Virus record (IMG/VR): IMGVR_UViG_3300013132_002749
Span: 1-34,346 of that record
Origin: a virus
DNA length: 34,346 nt
Strand: one strand, 5' to 3'
Shown: positions 7,614 to 13,934 of the stretch, piece by piece
How positions within the stretch are numbered: the first letter of the stretch is position 1
Layout of the letters: every line of letters starts with the position of its first letter
The notes under the pieces: generated by a model
The model's input: the letters and a program-made list of their open reading frames with translations, nothing else
What the model was told of the DNA's origin: nothing
Databases searched by the model: none
Position numbers and translations under genes: made by a program

Positions 7614-7895
7614 TTATTTAACCTTGTCGTATAGTTCTTTTTGACGCTTATACCATTCATTCCAACCGTCATTTTTAATACTACACTGATAATATAGTGT
7701 GTAATTTTCTACTACTGCTTTAAGTAGTTCAGTGACAGCAATATGATCACCTTCAATCTTTTTAAGATCTGGACAAGGTTCAGTAAGTTCTTTGACTGCT
7801 TCTGGAAATGGAGTTCTTACCTGTACTATCTTTGGCTGTAGTAGGCTACAACTGGCCATAACAATGCTTAGACAAGCTATAAGAATTAATCTCAT
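7614..7895 (-). CDS. Rz1-like o-spanin lipoprotein
   Basis: 93 residues with an N-terminal hydrophobic signal (about 2-15) ending in a lipobox-like VMASC, with Cys16 as the likely lipidated residue. The mature part is short and polar, contains PFPEAV and PCPDL segments and ends in a Trp/Tyr/Lys-rich helix (about 76-93). Outer-membrane spanins join with the inner-membrane spanin to fuse the two membranes at the last step of lysis in Gram-negative hosts. Its ATG overlaps the stop of the i-spanin-like gene (ATGA, 7892-7895), the common separated or overlapping spanin arrangement. A second Cys pair (about 41 and 71) could form disulfides. It implies a Gram-negative host. Confidence 0.7.
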   Translation of the reverse strand: MRLILIACLSIVMASCSLLQPKIVQVRTPFPEAVKELTEPCPDLKKIEGDHIAVTELLKAVVENYTLYYQCSIKNDGWNEWYKRQKELYDKVK

Positions 7896-8422
7896 TTTTT
7901 GTCTCCTTCTGGCTTGCTGGCTGCTTTGTTATGTGCGTCAATTAAGACTTGAGGCAATACACATATTTCATTAAGCTTCTTTAGTTCGTCAATTTTCTTT
8001 TGATACTCTTGACGTTGTTCGTCGGTCATATCTTTAGTGATCTCTTTTATTCGTTCTGGACCAGGAACTTCAATAGTTTTTACAATATCCTTGCCACGCT
8101 TTTCAATTACCTTGGTTTTTTCTACAATCTTTTCCTGTATTTCTACGTTAGTGTTGGCACTTTGGTCTTTGTATTTTTCGATTACAGCATTAAGTCTGTC
8201 TAGTTCTTCCTTATACATTTTTTCATTAAACAGTAGGCCTTCAACAAAAACACCTATGACAAGACAGACTACGCTGACAAAGAGTATAGGGAATCTGTAA
8301 AGGCTTACCATAGGTATGCGTTTTAATACCCAGGCTACAATAATTCCTGTAACGCCTGTTAATAAGATTAGAAACCAAAACCAGTCAGGTAATAGGTTCA
8401 ACATCCAAACAATTTGCCACAT
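7892..8422 (-). CDS. Rz-like i-spanin with coiled coil
   Basis: Two hydrophobic segments near the N-terminus (about 11-34 and 43-65) anchor the protein, followed by a long charged coiled-coil region (about 68-155) rich in Glu/Lys with EKIVEKTKVIEK-type heptads, and a short tail. This matches an inner-membrane spanin, although classical Rz has only one membrane segment. Start ATG at 8422 has GGAG about 9 bases upstream and overlaps the stop of the 246-residue gene (TAATG). The overlap with the lipoprotein gene supports the spanin-pair call. Some phage proteins with this layout are simply annotated as membrane proteins, so the role is inferred from context. Confidence 0.65.
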   Translation of the reverse strand: MWQIVWMLNLLPDWFWFLILLTGVTGIIVAWVLKRIPMVSLYRFPILFVSVVCLVIGVFVEGLLFNEKMYKEELDRLNAVIEKYKDQSANTNVEIQEKIVEKTKVIEKRGKDIVKTIEVPGPERIKEITKDMTDEQRQEYQKKIDELKKLNEICVLPQVLIDAHNKAASKPEGDKK

Positions 8423-9162
8423 TAGATTTTCTCCAAGGCCACAGCATATCCTTGATTTTCAAATATATACTGATTATTAATTTTTGTAATATTGTAGTTG
8501 CCTATATATTTTGTGTAAAACATAATTTCACTAATGTCTTTACCTTCTAACATTATAGGACCTTTGATATTTTCATATACACGATGTTTTGGACCACTAT
8601 CTTTTATCCTCATTTTGATAGGATCTGCCTGATATCTTTGAAATACTAAGTTATCATTATCTGTAGCAATCTTATCAACAAAGCTGTTGGCAAAAAAATT
8701 ACTAAAGTTTTTTAGATGGTTTTCTTGAATGCTAGTTTGATAGGTTGTTTTATTATTCGGAATCATTTCCCTAAGTGAATTAACATTTGCAGGCACACTT
8801 TTAAAATCTTTGTGATATCTAAATTTAAAATCGTCAATTTCAGCTAACTGTTTTATACCGTTTAGAAGTTCATCAATTTGGTCTGCTACTCTGCGATTAC
8901 GTTCAATCTCTACAAAAACTTTGTATTTGCCATTGTCTAGTTCACCTGGGCTATGGTCTGCGTCTAGTACAAAGTCAAATCCTCGTTCACAAAATCTGAC
9001 TAGATCTTCCGCAGGGTCTTTGCTTTCTACAGTAAAACTTAACACTACGATATCTTGATCAGAGCCCATTTTACTAGCATAGCTATCTATTTCAAAAATA
9101 TTGTTTACTAGCCTTTTAAGATCACCGGCTAGTAGTTCTTCATTAAGCTGTTGGTGCGGCAC
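8422..9162 (-). CDS. Conserved phage protein of unknown function, 246 aa
   Basis: I do not recognise a known domain. The protein is soluble, acidic in the first half with VVLSFTVESKDPAEDL (39-54) and an ExxRN-like region near 107, and ends in a beta-rich C-terminus with many Asn/Tyr/Ile residues. The GTG start at 9160-9162 is supported by AGGAG 7 bases upstream. It begins 20 bases inside the end of the 197-residue gene, and its stop overlaps the i-spanin start, so it belongs to the same transcript. A similar-looking gene pair occurs, as far as I recall, in marine T4-like phages without assigned function; a virion role is possible. Confidence 0.7.
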   Translation of the reverse strand: MPHQQLNEELLAGDLKRLVNNIFEIDSYASKMGSDQDIVVLSFTVESKDPAEDLVRFCERGFDFVLDADHSPGELDNGKYKVFVEIERNRRVADQIDELLNGIKQLAEIDDFKFRYHKDFKSVPANVNSLREMIPNNKTTYQTSIQENHLKNFSNFFANSFVDKIATDNDNLVFQRYQADPIKMRIKDSGPKHRVYENIKGPIMLEGKDISEIMFYTKYIGNYNITKINNQYIFENQGYAVALEKI

Positions 9163-9736
9163 TTGGTGCTCCTCCTAATGGTGATGCAGGCGCTGCCCCT
9201 GCTGCTGGTGCTGCGGGCATTCCTCCTGGTGGCGCCATAGCTGCTGCTTGATCAGAAACTGCTGCTGGTGCCGATTGTGCTTTATCACCTTGGTCAATGC
9301 CCATACTTTCTCGCAATCTTGACATATAACCGTTAAAGGTATCTTCGACTAGCTTTCTGGGCATACTTATTTCCACTATCCAGATAGGACGTTGATCTAT
9401 TTTTCCTTTGCGTGTTCCGGGCCTAAAATCATCTGGACTTTTAATTTTTCTTGGTTCTAACAGGTTGCTTTTCTCATATTTTACTTCGCAACCGTATTCT
9501 AATAGACGTTTTGCTGCCATGGGATCAGGCATTTTTTCTTCAGGCCACATAAAGCTGGCACGAACCCAATGACGGTCTATAACCGGTCCAGATGCTAGTT
9601 CTCCGTCAAGCCAGTTTTTATATACGTACATATTCATCTCACTTAAAACTCTTTCAAAGTCTTTCAATGCAGAAAGAGCTGAATTTGAGTTATAAATGGA
9701 TTCAACGTTTTTAATTACTTCAAGTATATCACGCAT
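9143..9736 (-). CDS. Conserved phage protein with Ala/Pro-rich tail, 197 aa
   Basis: Residues 1-150 look globular with a conserved-looking central block (DGELASGPVIDRHWVRASF, 44-62, and LLEYGCEVKYEKSNL, 78-92) and a beta-strand WIVEISMPRKL near 118-128. From about residue 155 the chain becomes almost entirely Ala, Pro, Gly and Ser, a flexible tail. No catalytic motif recognised. The central block reminds me of hypothetical proteins in pelagic T4-like phages but I cannot assign a role. Start ATG at 9734-9736 has a weak GGAAA upstream. It is the first gene of the minus-strand string that runs away from phoH. Confidence 0.7.
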   Translation of the reverse strand: MRDILEVIKNVESIYNSNSALSALKDFERVLSEMNMYVYKNWLDGELASGPVIDRHWVRASFMWPEEKMPDPMAAKRLLEYGCEVKYEKSNLLEPRKIKSPDDFRPGTRKGKIDQRPIWIVEISMPRKLVEDTFNGYMSRLRESMGIDQGDKAQSAPAAVSDQAAAMAPPGGMPAAPAAGAAPASPLGGAPSAAPTA

Positions 9737-9888
9737 TATATTTTCCAGAATAAGCTATTCTTATTTAGCTGGCCTTAATCTATATATAACTGCTTTATTA
9801 ATAAACCAAAATAGTAAATAGTTTTGTAGGACCTCTGTAGAGATTAGGCGGTCACTACAAGTCCTGCTTACCAAAGTGGGAGAACTTA
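9737..9888. promoter_or_regulatory. Divergent intergenic region between the 197-aa gene and phoH
   Basis: This 152-base AT-rich region must carry promoters for both directions. It contains a hairpin-capable repeat at 9745-9772 (CCAG-AATAAG, 5-base loop, CTTATT, TAG bulge, CTGG) near the minus-strand start, an AT-rich stretch TATATATAAC (9781-9790), and a second structured segment at 9826-9867 just ahead of phoH. No exact TATAAATA is present; the closest minus-strand match is GCTAAATA (6/8) at 9762-9769. Promoter positions are inferred, not demonstrated. Confidence 0.45.
9826..9867 (+). other. Possible structured RNA leader upstream of phoH
   Basis: GTAGGAC (9826-9832) and GTCCTGC (9861-9867) can pair over 7 bases with one G-U pair, enclosing 28 bases that include a small CTC-TGTA-GAG hairpin. 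The element lies 22 bases before the phoH ATG and before its GGGAG ribosome binding site, so it could be a 5' leader that regulates phoH. It resembles a tRNA acceptor arm but is far too short to be a tRNA. I do not recognise a riboswitch class. Confidence 0.3.
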
Positions 9889-10605
9889 ATGAGTAAAAGA
9901 GTGAAGAAGCGTTTTAATAGTAATGTAAACGTAATTGATTTTCATACATACCTTCCTGCGAAAAAGCATCGTGTAGATGTCAATCCTCGCAATAAAAACC
10001 AACAACTATATCTACAGCAACTACAAAACGATGACAAAAATATAGTCATAGCAGTAGGACCAGCCGGCACAGGTAAAACTATGCTAGCTGTGCAATACGG
10101 TATACGTATGTTTCAAGAAGGTAAAGTGGACAAAATCGTAATCACTAGACCCGCCGTGAGTGTTGATGAAGACCTAGGATTCTTGCCAGGAACATTACAA
10201 GAAAAAATGGCTCCGTGGACAAGACCAATTTTTGATGTATTAGGAGAATATTATAGTCAAAAAGACATAGAAAATATGCTAGCCGAAGGTGTAGTAGAAA
10301 TCAGTCCATTAGCTTATATGAGAGGGAGAACATTTAAGAGTGCTTATATAATTGCTGATGAAATGCAAAACGCTACTCCTAACCAAATGAAAATGCTGTT
10401 AACAAGGATCGGTGATTTCAGTAAAATGGTAGTCACTGGAGACTTAAATCAAGCAGATAGGTTAAAAGATAATGGTTTAATTAATTTTATTGAATTGTTA
10501 ACAGAATACAAACAGACAGAATATCTTGCTGTTGTTCATTTTGATCATACAGACATCGAACGACATCATGCCGTTAAGGAGATACTAGCAATTTACGGAG
10601 ACTAA
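9889..10605 (+). CDS. phoH: PhoH-like P-loop ATPase
   Basis: 238 residues forming a single PhoH-type helicase-like ATPase domain. Walker A is GPAGTGKT (57-64); the family block TRPAV...DLGFLPG lies at 87-101; the ISPLAYMRGRTF block is at 138-149; Walker B is IIADEMQNA (154-162); and the sensor VTGDLNQAD is at 182-190. PhoH is among the most common auxiliary genes of marine phages; its exact role, suggested to be RNA-related or phosphate-stress-related, is unresolved. It is the sole plus-strand gene in the first 32 kb, with GGGAG about 8 bases before the ATG and a strong hairpin after its stop, so it forms its own transcription unit. An N-terminal basic extension (1-30) precedes the ATPase core. 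Confidence 0.96.
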   Translation: MSKRVKKRFNSNVNVIDFHTYLPAKKHRVDVNPRNKNQQLYLQQLQNDDKNIVIAVGPAGTGKTMLAVQYGIRMFQEGKVDKIVITRPAVSVDEDLGFLPGTLQEKMAPWTRPIFDVLGEYYSQKDIENMLAEGVVEISPLAYMRGRTFKSAYIIADEMQNATPNQMKMLLTRIGDFSKMVVTGDLNQADRLKDNGLINFIELLTEYKQTEYLAVVHFDHTDIERHHAVKEILAIYGD

Positions 10606-10609
10606 ATTA

Positions 10610-10630
10610 GTAGGGCGACTATCGCCCTAC
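10610..10630. terminator. Bidirectional hairpin between phoH and the clamp-loader gene
   Basis: A perfect 9-bp inverted repeat, GTAGGCGA-type stem written in full as GTAGGGCGA (10610-10618), loop CTA, TCGCCCTAC (10622-10630), begins five bases after the phoH stop. It also covers the stop codon of the convergent clamp-loader gene (10627-10629). GC-rich stem plus convergent gene ends indicate a terminator serving both strands; the T-tracts after it are weak. Confidence 0.7.
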
Positions 10631-11544
10631 ACATGACTTAATCTAATCATAGTAGCTGCAAGGTTAATTTCAGGGTCGTTTACTAATGTGTGATCAACTA
10701 GGCCCTGTTTTATAATCAAGATAGCCTTTTCTTGTTTAGCGTCATCACCAAACAGCTCAATATTATCATAAAGCCAACGATAGATATCTTCCATTTCTTC
10801 TGGTCTTGCTTGGCTACAAACTAATTTACGTGCCTCGCTGATTTTGCCTTTTTTAAACAAATCTACCATTTCAACATGATAGTCAGCGGTTTTATCGGCG
10901 GAATCTGCACCGTGTAATCTTCCGTCAATGCTATTCATCTGAACACTGTTAATACACTTTCTAAGATCTGGATACGCAGCCCTTACATAGGTATCTAGGG
11001 TATCTAGGTCAAAGTCTACATTTTCTTCTACAAGAATTGTGGCCACTCTGGCACAAAATTCATTTGCATCTGTTTTTTCAATATGAATTTTTTGGCATCG
11101 GCTATGTAAAGGAGGAATAATGCGATTAGGATAATTACAGGTTAAAATAAATCTTACAGTTTGACTATACTGCTCCATAAGGTTTCGCATAGCTGGTTGC
11201 ACACTTTGTGGATTCAAATAGTCTGCTTCATCGATAACAACAACTTTAAATTCGCCAAACGGGATAGTTTGGCAAAATCCTTCCAGTTTATCTCTAAGCC
11301 AGTCTATTTTACGGCCGTCTTTGCTACCATTTACAAACATAACATCCGTATCTTGTACGTTTAGCTGGTTAATTAGTATTTTAGCTAATGTAGTTTTTCC
11401 AACTCCTGCACTGCCGCTAAACATAAGTTGTGGTATACTTCCTTCTTCAATCCATTTTTCAATTTGGGCACGTTGAGTTTCATCTCGGAATACATATCCA
11501 TCCAAGGTGGCAGGCCTGTACTTTTCTGTCCAGAGTTCTTTCAT
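10627..11544 (-). CDS. 44: Sliding-clamp loader large subunit (T4 gp44-like)
   Basis: AAA+ ATPase that with the small subunit gp62 opens the sliding clamp and loads it at primer-template junctions during phage replication. 305 residues, close to T4 gp44 (319). The N-terminus carries the clamp-loader WTEKYRP signature (5-11), Walker A GSAGVGKT (44-51), Walker B VVVIDEAD (101-108), and the SRC motif (148-150) that supplies the arginine finger to the neighbouring subunit. The remaining C-terminal part is helical, as in the collar domain. AGAGG lies about 7 bases before the ATG and within the end of the small cysteine-rich gene upstream, so expression is coupled. Genes for gp62, gp45 or gp43 are not in the window. 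Confidence 0.95.
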   Translation of the reverse strand: MKELWTEKYRPATLDGYVFRDETQRAQIEKWIEEGSIPQLMFSGSAGVGKTTLAKILINQLNVQDTDVMFVNGSKDGRKIDWLRDKLEGFCQTIPFGEFKVVVIDEADYLNPQSVQPAMRNLMEQYSQTVRFILTCNYPNRIIPPLHSRCQKIHIEKTDANEFCARVATILVEENVDFDLDTLDTYVRAAYPDLRKCINSVQMNSIDGRLHGADSADKTADYHVEMVDLFKKGKISEARKLVCSQARPEEMEDIYRWLYDNIELFGDDAKQEKAILIIKQGLVDHTLVNDPEINLAATMIRLSHV

Positions 11545-11546
11545 AA

Positions 11547-11693
11547 TTACCTCTTTAGTAGTTTTTTAATTGCTTGAATAAGATTATAAAATCTTAAGTA
11601 GTGAATGTCAATACTAGGTGGATGATGTGGACATCTGCCTTGTCTGAAATCACAGTTTATTGTGTATTCTTTACGGCAGATATCGCATTTCAT
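11547..11693 (-). CDS. Small Cys/His-rich protein, 48 aa
   Basis: A short frame that encodes 48 residues beginning MKCDICRKEY. Cys3, Cys6, Cys14 and Cys21 plus His23-His24 form a plausible zinc-binding set, followed by a basic amphipathic helix (about 32-48) ending in KKLLKR. Its ATG overlaps the stop of the MazG-like gene by four bases (ATGA, 11690-11693) and its TAA ends two bases before the clamp-loader ATG, filling the gap exactly as a coupled operon gene should. The downstream gene's ribosome binding site lies in its last codons. I do not recognise the family; a nucleic-acid-binding or protein-binding mini zinc finger is likely from the residues alone. Confidence 0.7.
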   Translation of the reverse strand: MKCDICRKEYTINCDFRQGRCPHHPPSIDIHYLRFYNLIQAIKKLLKR

Positions 11694-12046
11694 TGTAAAA
11701 AAGGTTTAAGATCGGGGGGTTGCCAACCGTCTGGTTTGAGTACCTTGCCGTCCTCTCGTTTACGAACTTTGCCAGTAAGTTCGTCGATTTTAGAAAAATT
11801 AGTTCGCATAACCTCGTTCCAAGCGCCTTCGCCGTCGGCTCCCATACTATGGATAGCTCCTATAGTAACAACTAGTATGTCTGTAAGAGCATCAAGTTGT
11901 TCTTCTTGACAGGTTGCGTCGTCGAGCTCTTTTACTTCTTCTTTTATTAAATTTTTATATAAAATAAATTGTCTTGAATTTATTTCGTTAACAGTTTGAT
12001 CACAGGCTGTCATGAACTTAGCCTGATCCTTGAATGGGTTTGTCAT
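11690..12046 (-). CDS. mazG: MazG-like nucleotide pyrophosphohydrolase
   Basis: Short all-helical protein of the MazG/PRA-PH superfamily, which hydrolyses (d)NTPs or alarmone-like nucleotides to monophosphates. The first metal-binding motif EExxE is present as E36-E37-V-K-E40, and the second as DALTDILV with D52 and D56. The C-terminal half, with VMRTNFSKI and KVRKREDGKVLKPDGW (about 92-109), is typical of single-domain phage MazG-like proteins. It overlaps the GroES-like gene upstream by four bases and the small Cys-rich gene downstream by four. Phage MazG has been proposed to adjust nucleotide or ppGpp pools; substrate here is unknown. Confidence 0.85.
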   Translation of the reverse strand: MTNPFKDQAKFMTACDQTVNEINSRQFILYKNLIKEEVKELDDATCQEEQLDALTDILVVTIGAIHSMGADGEGAWNEVMRTNFSKIDELTGKVRKREDGKVLKPDGWQPPDLKPFLQ

Positions 12047-12384
12047 TGTACTAAAATATCCTCTGGGCGGTCATCTGCTGATAGTAATATATCATCTGGG
12101 TCGATGCGTCTCACTGTAAAAACTTCTTCACCGTCTTCAAGTTGAACACCTCTAGTCCATCTTCCGTGCATTACATAAACCCATTCACCTTCTTTAACAC
12201 TGTGTTGATCTGGCCCAATAGCATAAACTTTGGCCCATCTAGGTTTAATCCCACTGCTTTTTCCATCTTGGCTAGGTATATAAAGGCCGGAGGTCAATCG
12301 TATACCTTCAGAATCTAAGTCTCTTACAAGAATGGCATCTCGTAAGGGACGTAATTTTACCTTTTTAAGAGTATCAAAACCCAT
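12043..12384 (-). CDS. GroES-like co-chaperonin (T4 gp31 functional type)
   Basis: 113 residues, near GroES (97) and gp31 (111). The start of the beta-barrel KLRPLRDAILVR (10-21) is followed by a mobile-loop region about 24-46 containing EGIRLTSGLYIP, in which the hydrophobic I-R-L resembles the I-V-L that contacts GroEL, and then RWAKVYAIGPD, KEGEWVYV and PDDILL barrel strands as in GroES. It would cap host GroEL, probably to fold large phage proteins such as the major capsid protein. Start ATG at 12384 directly follows the stop of the 71-residue gene with AAGGAT upstream. The C-terminal end after DILL is a little longer than in GroES. A roof hairpin is not obvious. Confidence 0.9.
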   Translation of the reverse strand: MGFDTLKKVKLRPLRDAILVRDLDSEGIRLTSGLYIPSQDGKSSGIKPRWAKVYAIGPDQHSVKEGEWVYVMHGRWTRGVQLEDGEEVFTVRRIDPDDILLSADDRPEDILVQ

Positions 12385-12385
12385 A

Positions 12386-12601
12386 CTATTTCATATCCTT
12401 ATTGTCTGTATGATATTCGACTGACGATTCTTCACGTTTTCTGATAATTTTACCGTTTGGTCCTAATTCGTCTCCTCTTGCATTCATCTTGGCATTGCCA
12501 ACAGCAAGAGTTGATTCATGTTTAATCCGTAGTTTGTCAATGTCTAATTCTCTACCCTGCATTGTTCTATACACCCGTCTTTGTTGTTCTTTCATCGGCA
12601 T
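12386..12601 (-). CDS. Conserved phage hypothetical protein, 71 aa
   Basis: Small, highly charged protein with a conserved-looking pattern: RTMQGRELDIDKL (12-24), an AVGNAKMNARGDELGPNGKIIRK-type middle (33-55) and an acidic/His tail. I recall very similar small proteins in T4-like phages of aquatic bacteria, always without function; the Arg/Gly/Asn-rich core suggests a structural or nucleic-acid-associated role. The ATG at 12599-12601 has AGGAG nine bases upstream; a second Met two codons later is an alternative. It sits just upstream of the GroES-like gene, with a gap of one base. Confidence 0.8.
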   Translation of the reverse strand: MPMKEQQRRVYRTMQGRELDIDKLRIKHESTLAVGNAKMNARGDELGPNGKIIRKREESSVEYHTDNKDMK

Positions 12602-12624
12602 AATAGTCTCCTAATAACTTTTAC

Positions 12625-13113
12625 TTATCTTAGAAATTCTTGCCAGTCTAAATTATATTTTATAGGGTCGATTTTATGAACACCTAGCAAAAATAATACA
12701 TAACTGGATACGCTGCTGCCTCTTCCTACTCCCCAAACAATATTGTTTGATCTAGCAGTGTCGACAAAATATTTTAGCCAACGTAATAGATTTAGCATAT
12801 CTCTAGATCTAAATTCCTCGAGTTCTTTGATTACTCGAGTATGCTCTGGATCCCACGGCGGGGTAAGGTTTATAATATATGTTTCGATATCCAGCGTTTT
12901 ATATTCTTCTGGCATAAGCCAGTTTTCTTGGGACAATCTATCAAAATCTTCTAAGCTTATATTTAAGTCTTTGGAAAAATTTACTGGTAAAGATTTAGTT
13001 TCATCTGTGTGCTCAACCTGTATAAGGTCGAGTTTTTCTATTTTTCCTTGATATAATAATTGAAAGACATCGTCGGCTTGAAAGATTGGCTGACCATATT
13101 TATTAGTTTTCAT
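12625..13113 (-). CDS. DNA polymerase III alpha (DnaE)-related fragment, 162 aa
   Basis: Residues about 108-162 align in pattern with the bacterial replicative polymerase DnaE: a helix, then GVGRGSSVSSYVLFLLGV (128-145), IDPIKYNL (147-154) and a final WQEFLR. In DnaE the equivalent GPGRGS...IDPLxYxLLFERFL is immediately followed by NPER and the PDFDxDF catalytic aspartates, which are absent here because the protein stops after FLR. The N-terminal half (1-100) resembles the preceding DnaE PHP-palm linker only vaguely. The frame is intact, with a normal stop, and no catalytic block appears in other frames downstream. It is therefore not a polymerase by itself; a host replisome mimic or template/nucleotide-binding module is possible. 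No Shine-Dalgarno is seen. Confidence 0.75.
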   Translation of the reverse strand: MKTNKYGQPIFQADDVFQLLYQGKIEKLDLIQVEHTDETKSLPVNFSKDLNISLEDFDRLSQENWLMPEEYKTLDIETYIINLTPPWDPEHTRVIKELEEFRSRDMLNLLRWLKYFVDTARSNNIVWGVGRGSSVSSYVLFLLGVHKIDPIKYNLDWQEFLR

Positions 13114-13122
13114 ACTAATATT

Positions 13123-13356
13123 TTAGTCTATATTAATGAGTTTGTCAAGTCCTTTGTCTAGAGATTGGCGTTGTTGCTCCCAATTTTTGTGTCGTCTTGT
13201 TTGCAATTCTTGATTATATCCTTCAAGTAACATTGCCACCTGTTGTTGTAGCATTGGATTTCTGGCCTGCCAATATTTTCTACTAAGAGATTGAATCTTA
13301 GTCTCTAGTTCTGTGTCTTTTAATTTAGATAGGTCTTCTGCTAAAGGATGTAACAT
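13123..13356 (-). CDS. Conserved phage hypothetical protein, 77 aa, helical
   Basis: Almost entirely helical and rich in Gln, Lys, Leu and Glu, with a likely coiled coil from residue 8 to about 65 (HPLAEDLSKL, RKYWQARNPMLQQQVAMLLEGYNQEL). Similar short helical proteins occur beside structural genes in T4-like phages, to my recollection, but I cannot assign a function. Its ATG overlaps the stop of the upstream fibre-associated gene (TAATG), so it is cotranscribed with the virion gene block; it may be a small assembly factor, which is inference. Confidence 0.75.
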   Translation of the reverse strand: MLHPLAEDLSKLKDTELETKIQSLSRKYWQARNPMLQQQVAMLLEGYNQELQTRRHKNWEQQRQSLDKGLDKLINID

Positions 13357-13934
13357 TATTCTTGGAACTTTCCTAAATATCTCATCATTACTTTATTAGC
13401 CCCTACCCTCCAAAATTCTAAAACAGTGGGTTTGCTTGTTTCAAGAACAACTTTATGTACTCCACCAGATCCAGTTATAGATCCGCTATTGTCTCTCATT
13501 ATTCCTGGACTTGAGGTAAAAGTTATTTCATTTCCAGTTGTTCCTTGTAGCTCTATCCTTAAAAGGTATTCTTTAGAAGTTGAAGTAGTTACGGGCCATC
13601 CAATTAAGTTATAGGTTAGGTTTCCTGTAATGTTACTAACAATGAAGTACCTTGCTGTGCTAACATTTATGTCTCCGCTGGAAGCTGAAACAGTTGCTCC
13701 TTTACCGTATATACTATTAGCAAATGCATTGCTTATTGTGTTGCCATTAAAATCAGTATCAGCATTAGTTTTAGCTGTGTTAGTCTGTAAACTGGTTAAT
13801 TCTGTGTTGGTTTGATTAAATGCACTTTGAATAGCAGCAAAATTAAGTCTAAATTTTACAGTGTCGTTATCTTGTCCTGCTACTGGATAATTTGCATCGT
13901 AATTGGTTAATTGATCATTCACTTGACTTGTCAT
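13356..13934 (-). CDS. Virion structural / fibre-associated protein, 192 aa
   Basis: N-terminal region (about 18-60) has PVAGQDNDTVKFRLNFAAI then QTNTELTSLQTNT, the 'NDT..FR.NF..I' adaptor found at the start of fibre-related proteins in T4-like aquatic phages, followed by a coiled segment, a DFNGNTISNA strand turn, and a C-terminal beta domain rich in Ser/Thr/Gly (about 90-192). This suggests a trimeric fibre or baseplate-decorating protein. It starts by overlapping the stop of the 883-residue gene (ATGA) with AGGAAT about ten bases upstream. A GATAAATA late-promoter-like box lies about 34 bases upstream at 13968-13975. Exact location in the virion is unknown. Confidence 0.75.
   Translation of the reverse strand: MTSQVNDQLTNYDANYPVAGQDNDTVKFRLNFAAIQSAFNQTNTELTSLQTNTAKTNADTDFNGNTISNAFANSIYGKGATVSASSGDINVSTARYFIVSNITGNLTYNLIGWPVTTSTSKEYLLRIELQGTTGNEITFTSSPGIMRDNSGSITGSGGVHKVVLETSKPTVLEFWRVGANKVMMRYLGKFQE

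Noticed and set aside
9826-9867. tRNA-like acceptor stem followed by a CCA-like end
   Set aside because: Only 42 bases between stem ends; no anticodon or T arm, so not a tRNA. Kept only as a possible structured leader.
12600-12625. Frameshift that would restore the rest of DnaE
   Set aside because: The bases after the stop carry further stops and a ribosome binding site for the next gene; no PDFDxDF-like block is seen in any frame nearby.
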